Positions 5,917 to 7,122 of a stretch of 7,122 nucleotides of DNA are shown here, piece by piece. The position numbers and the translations under genes are program-made. The notes below the pieces were generated by a model. It was not told the DNA's origin. It did not search any database and saw nothing but the letters and a program-made list of their open reading frames with translations. This DNA is from Betaproteobacteria bacterium UBA931 (GTDB lineage: Bacteria > Pseudomonadota > Gammaproteobacteria > Burkholderiales > Casimicrobiaceae). The stretch's first letter is position 1. Every line of letters starts with the position of its first letter. The stretch spans positions 17,113 to 24,234 of the forward strand of contig DBDN01000007.1 in assembly GCA_002293615.1 (NCBI GenBank), in the 5' to 3' direction.

Positions 5917-7122
5917 CCCGGTTTTCCGCGCCCTGGACTGCCTTATTGTTATTATAGGAAACGCGAATCATCTGCCCGGCACGCAATGTGCCTGATTCTT
6001 CAATGCTGTTCCAGCGCATCAATTCCTCCACAGTTGCCCCATGCGCACGCGCAATTTCTCCGAGCGTATCGCCTTTTTGCACTTTGTAATCCGAAAGCGT
6101 TACTTCTTCTGCGGCCACGCCCTTGCCGGATTGCATCGCCAGCGCCCGTCCTAGATCGTTATCGTTGTCAACAATAATTTTTTGCCCGATTTTCAATAAT
6201 GAGCGCTTACTTAAACGATTCCAGCGCAACAAGTCGTTGACCGATACCTGATAATGCGCGGCAATCGCCCCTAAAGTATCTCCCTGGCGCACAATATGTG
6301 CGGCAGCATTTTCTGCCGTGTTATCCGGTACGGAAGATGCCGCCATTTCCGTATTTGCAGCAGCGGCTACCTCGGCGCTATCGCCTGCAGCTATCCGAAT
6401 AGTCTGCCCAGCACGCAGTGACGACGCTTTTTGAATGTGATTCCATGCCAACAACTGCTGTACAGTAACGCCATACTTCGTCGCAATCGCGCTCAGTGTG
6501 TCTCCTTTCTGTACTGTATAGGAAGAGACTGCAGTCGCCACCTTGTTGCCGATGGGTTTCCCGGTATCGGCCGCCGATACATAAACCGGCGCATCGCTCA
6601 TAACGCGAATATTTTTCCCGGCACGCAGCGATGTCGCTTTCTTGATGCCGTTTATTCGCATCAGTTCTTTTACGCTCACACGATGACGCTTGGCAATACC
6701 GCTTAATGTATCGCCTTTTTTCACCTTGTAGTACGTGATACGCGTTGACGGCACCGTGGTAAACACCGCGCTCGCCAGCGACGCCTCCGTCGTCACCGAA
6801 GGTTGTTCGGCCGGTACCAGCAACATAATGCCTGCGCGCGCCTGTGCCCGACTACCCAGACCGTTGACGGCACGCAGCGCTTCAAGTGTCATATTGAATT
6901 TATCGGCAACCTGCGCAAACGATTCGTTCTTCTGCATTTTATATGCCTGCCAAGTCACCAGCGGCTGATCGACCAGATCGAGCTTTGACGCAAAAATACC
7001 GGCCTTATCAATCGGCAGCAATAAAGTAAATTCATCGGCACCGGCAATTACCGGCCGATTGTGTTGCGGGTTTAACGCCAGAAACTCTTCTTTCGACATT
7101 TCTGCCAGCGACGCCGCCATAT
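5909..7122 (-). CDS. mltD: MltD-like membrane-bound lytic murein transglycosylase, C-terminal part with LysM repeats
   Basis: The gene enters from the right edge. About 403 residues to the TGA at 5909-5911 are seen, and the catalytic SLT domain and any lipoprotein signal lie outside. The stretch MSKEEFLALNPQHNRPVI (8-25) matches the segment between the SLT and LysM regions of betaproteobacterial MltD proteins. The ATG codon at 7120 is internal, since homology continues upstream. Five LysM-type units follow: a degenerate one (about 57-102, lacking the GDT motif) and four clear ones with GDTL (130-173, 201-243, 275-317, 345-387), joined by Ala/Ser/Thr-rich linkers. LysM domains bind peptidoglycan, so the enzyme is expected in the periplasm cleaving glycan strands. 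E. coli MltD carries two LysM, so this chain is longer. If the missing part lacks SLT, it would be a plain LysM protein. The stop overlaps the start of the DUF493 gene by 8 bp. Confidence 0.88.
   Translation of the reverse strand, partial: MAASLAEMSKEEFLALNPQHNRPVIAGADEFTLLLPIDKAGIFASKLDLVDQPLVTWQAYKMQKNESFAQVADKFNMTLEALRAVNGLGSRAQARAGIMLLVPAEQPSVTTEASLASAVFTTVPSTRITYYKVKKGDTLSGIAKRHRVSVKELMRINGIKKATSLRAGKNIRVMSDAPVYVSAADTGKPIGNKVATAVSSYTVQKGDTLSAIATKYGVTVQQLLAWNHIQKASSLRAGQTIRIAAGDSAEVAAAANTEMAASSVPDNTAENAAAHIVRQGDTLGAIAAHYQVSVNDLLRWNRLSKRSLLKIGQKIIVDNDNDLGRALAMQSGKGVAAEEVTLSDYKVQKGDTLGEIARAHGATVEELMRWNSIEESGTLRAGQMIRVSYNNNKAVQGAENRDD
5960..6952 (-). repeat. LysM repeat array within mltD (one degenerate and four canonical units)
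   Basis: The units lie at about 6815-6952 (degenerate), 6602-6733, 6392-6520, 6170-6298 and 5960-6088. Canonical units share a GDTL motif, an IA-x-x-x-x-V/A-(S/T)-V core, a WN or IN pair and a closing LRAGQ-x-IR or similar. Spacing between unit starts is about 210-222 bp for the canonical ones. The last bases of each unit (a GGCACGCA or AGCACGCA block on the plus strand, encoding LRAG) are similar at DNA level in at least three units, pointing to internal duplication. Confidence 0.8.

Noticed and set aside
5662..6177. 171-codon open frame antisense to DUF493 and mltD
   Set aside because: Shadow frame of two genes with clear family motifs on the other strand.

Overview
The window reads as ordinary chromosomal DNA of a Gram-negative proteobacterium, most likely a betaproteobacterium. 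The evidence is the DUF493-lipB-lipA order, a long single-chain class I fumarase with the CQDTG, GGWCPPG and PNCAATRH motifs typical of that group, and an MltD-type murein transglycosylase carrying the NPQHNRPVI linker motif. The genus cannot be fixed from the sequence alone. No mobile element, CRISPR array, tRNA, rRNA or phage gene was seen, and base composition looks even by eye.

Positions 1-1824 (minus strand) hold the acetate-activation pair. pta (phosphate acetyltransferase) comes first, followed by a rho-independent hairpin, a perfect 8-bp inverted repeat and ackA (acetate kinase), which runs off the left edge. Together they interconvert acetyl-CoA and acetate + ATP through acetyl phosphate. 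The hairpin between the genes suggests partly uncoupled expression.

Positions 1825-2321 are a 497-bp non-coding divergent region between pta and the fumarase gene. It holds a clear sigma-70-type promoter for fumarase (TTGCCT, 16 bp, TATAAT). An octamer, TCGTTGCC, occurs twice at an 11-bp period over the -35 box and once inverted about 105 bp upstream, within a perfect 12-bp inverted repeat. On the pta side there is a weak promoter candidate with an A-tract and a 17-bp hairpin in the leader. This region is the most interesting part of the window.

Positions 2322-3848 (plus strand) encode a complete class I, [4Fe-4S] fumarate hydratase. A 151-bp convergent spacer follows, with a (CG)5 run and a 12-bp hairpin that probably ends transcription.

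Positions 4000-7122 (minus strand) are a tightly packed cluster transcribed as mltD (3' part only), DUF493/ybeD, lipB, lipA. Genes overlap by 8 bp or are separated by 2-4 bp, so they are probably co-transcribed. LipB moves octanoyl groups from ACP to lipoyl domains and LipA inserts the two sulfurs. MltD is a cell-wall enzyme whose visible part is a chain of one degenerate and four clear LysM repeats.

I found no new multi-gene system. The findings worth following up are regulatory repeats, an unusual substrate-pocket segment in AckA, and the cell-wall/lipoate gene overlap.
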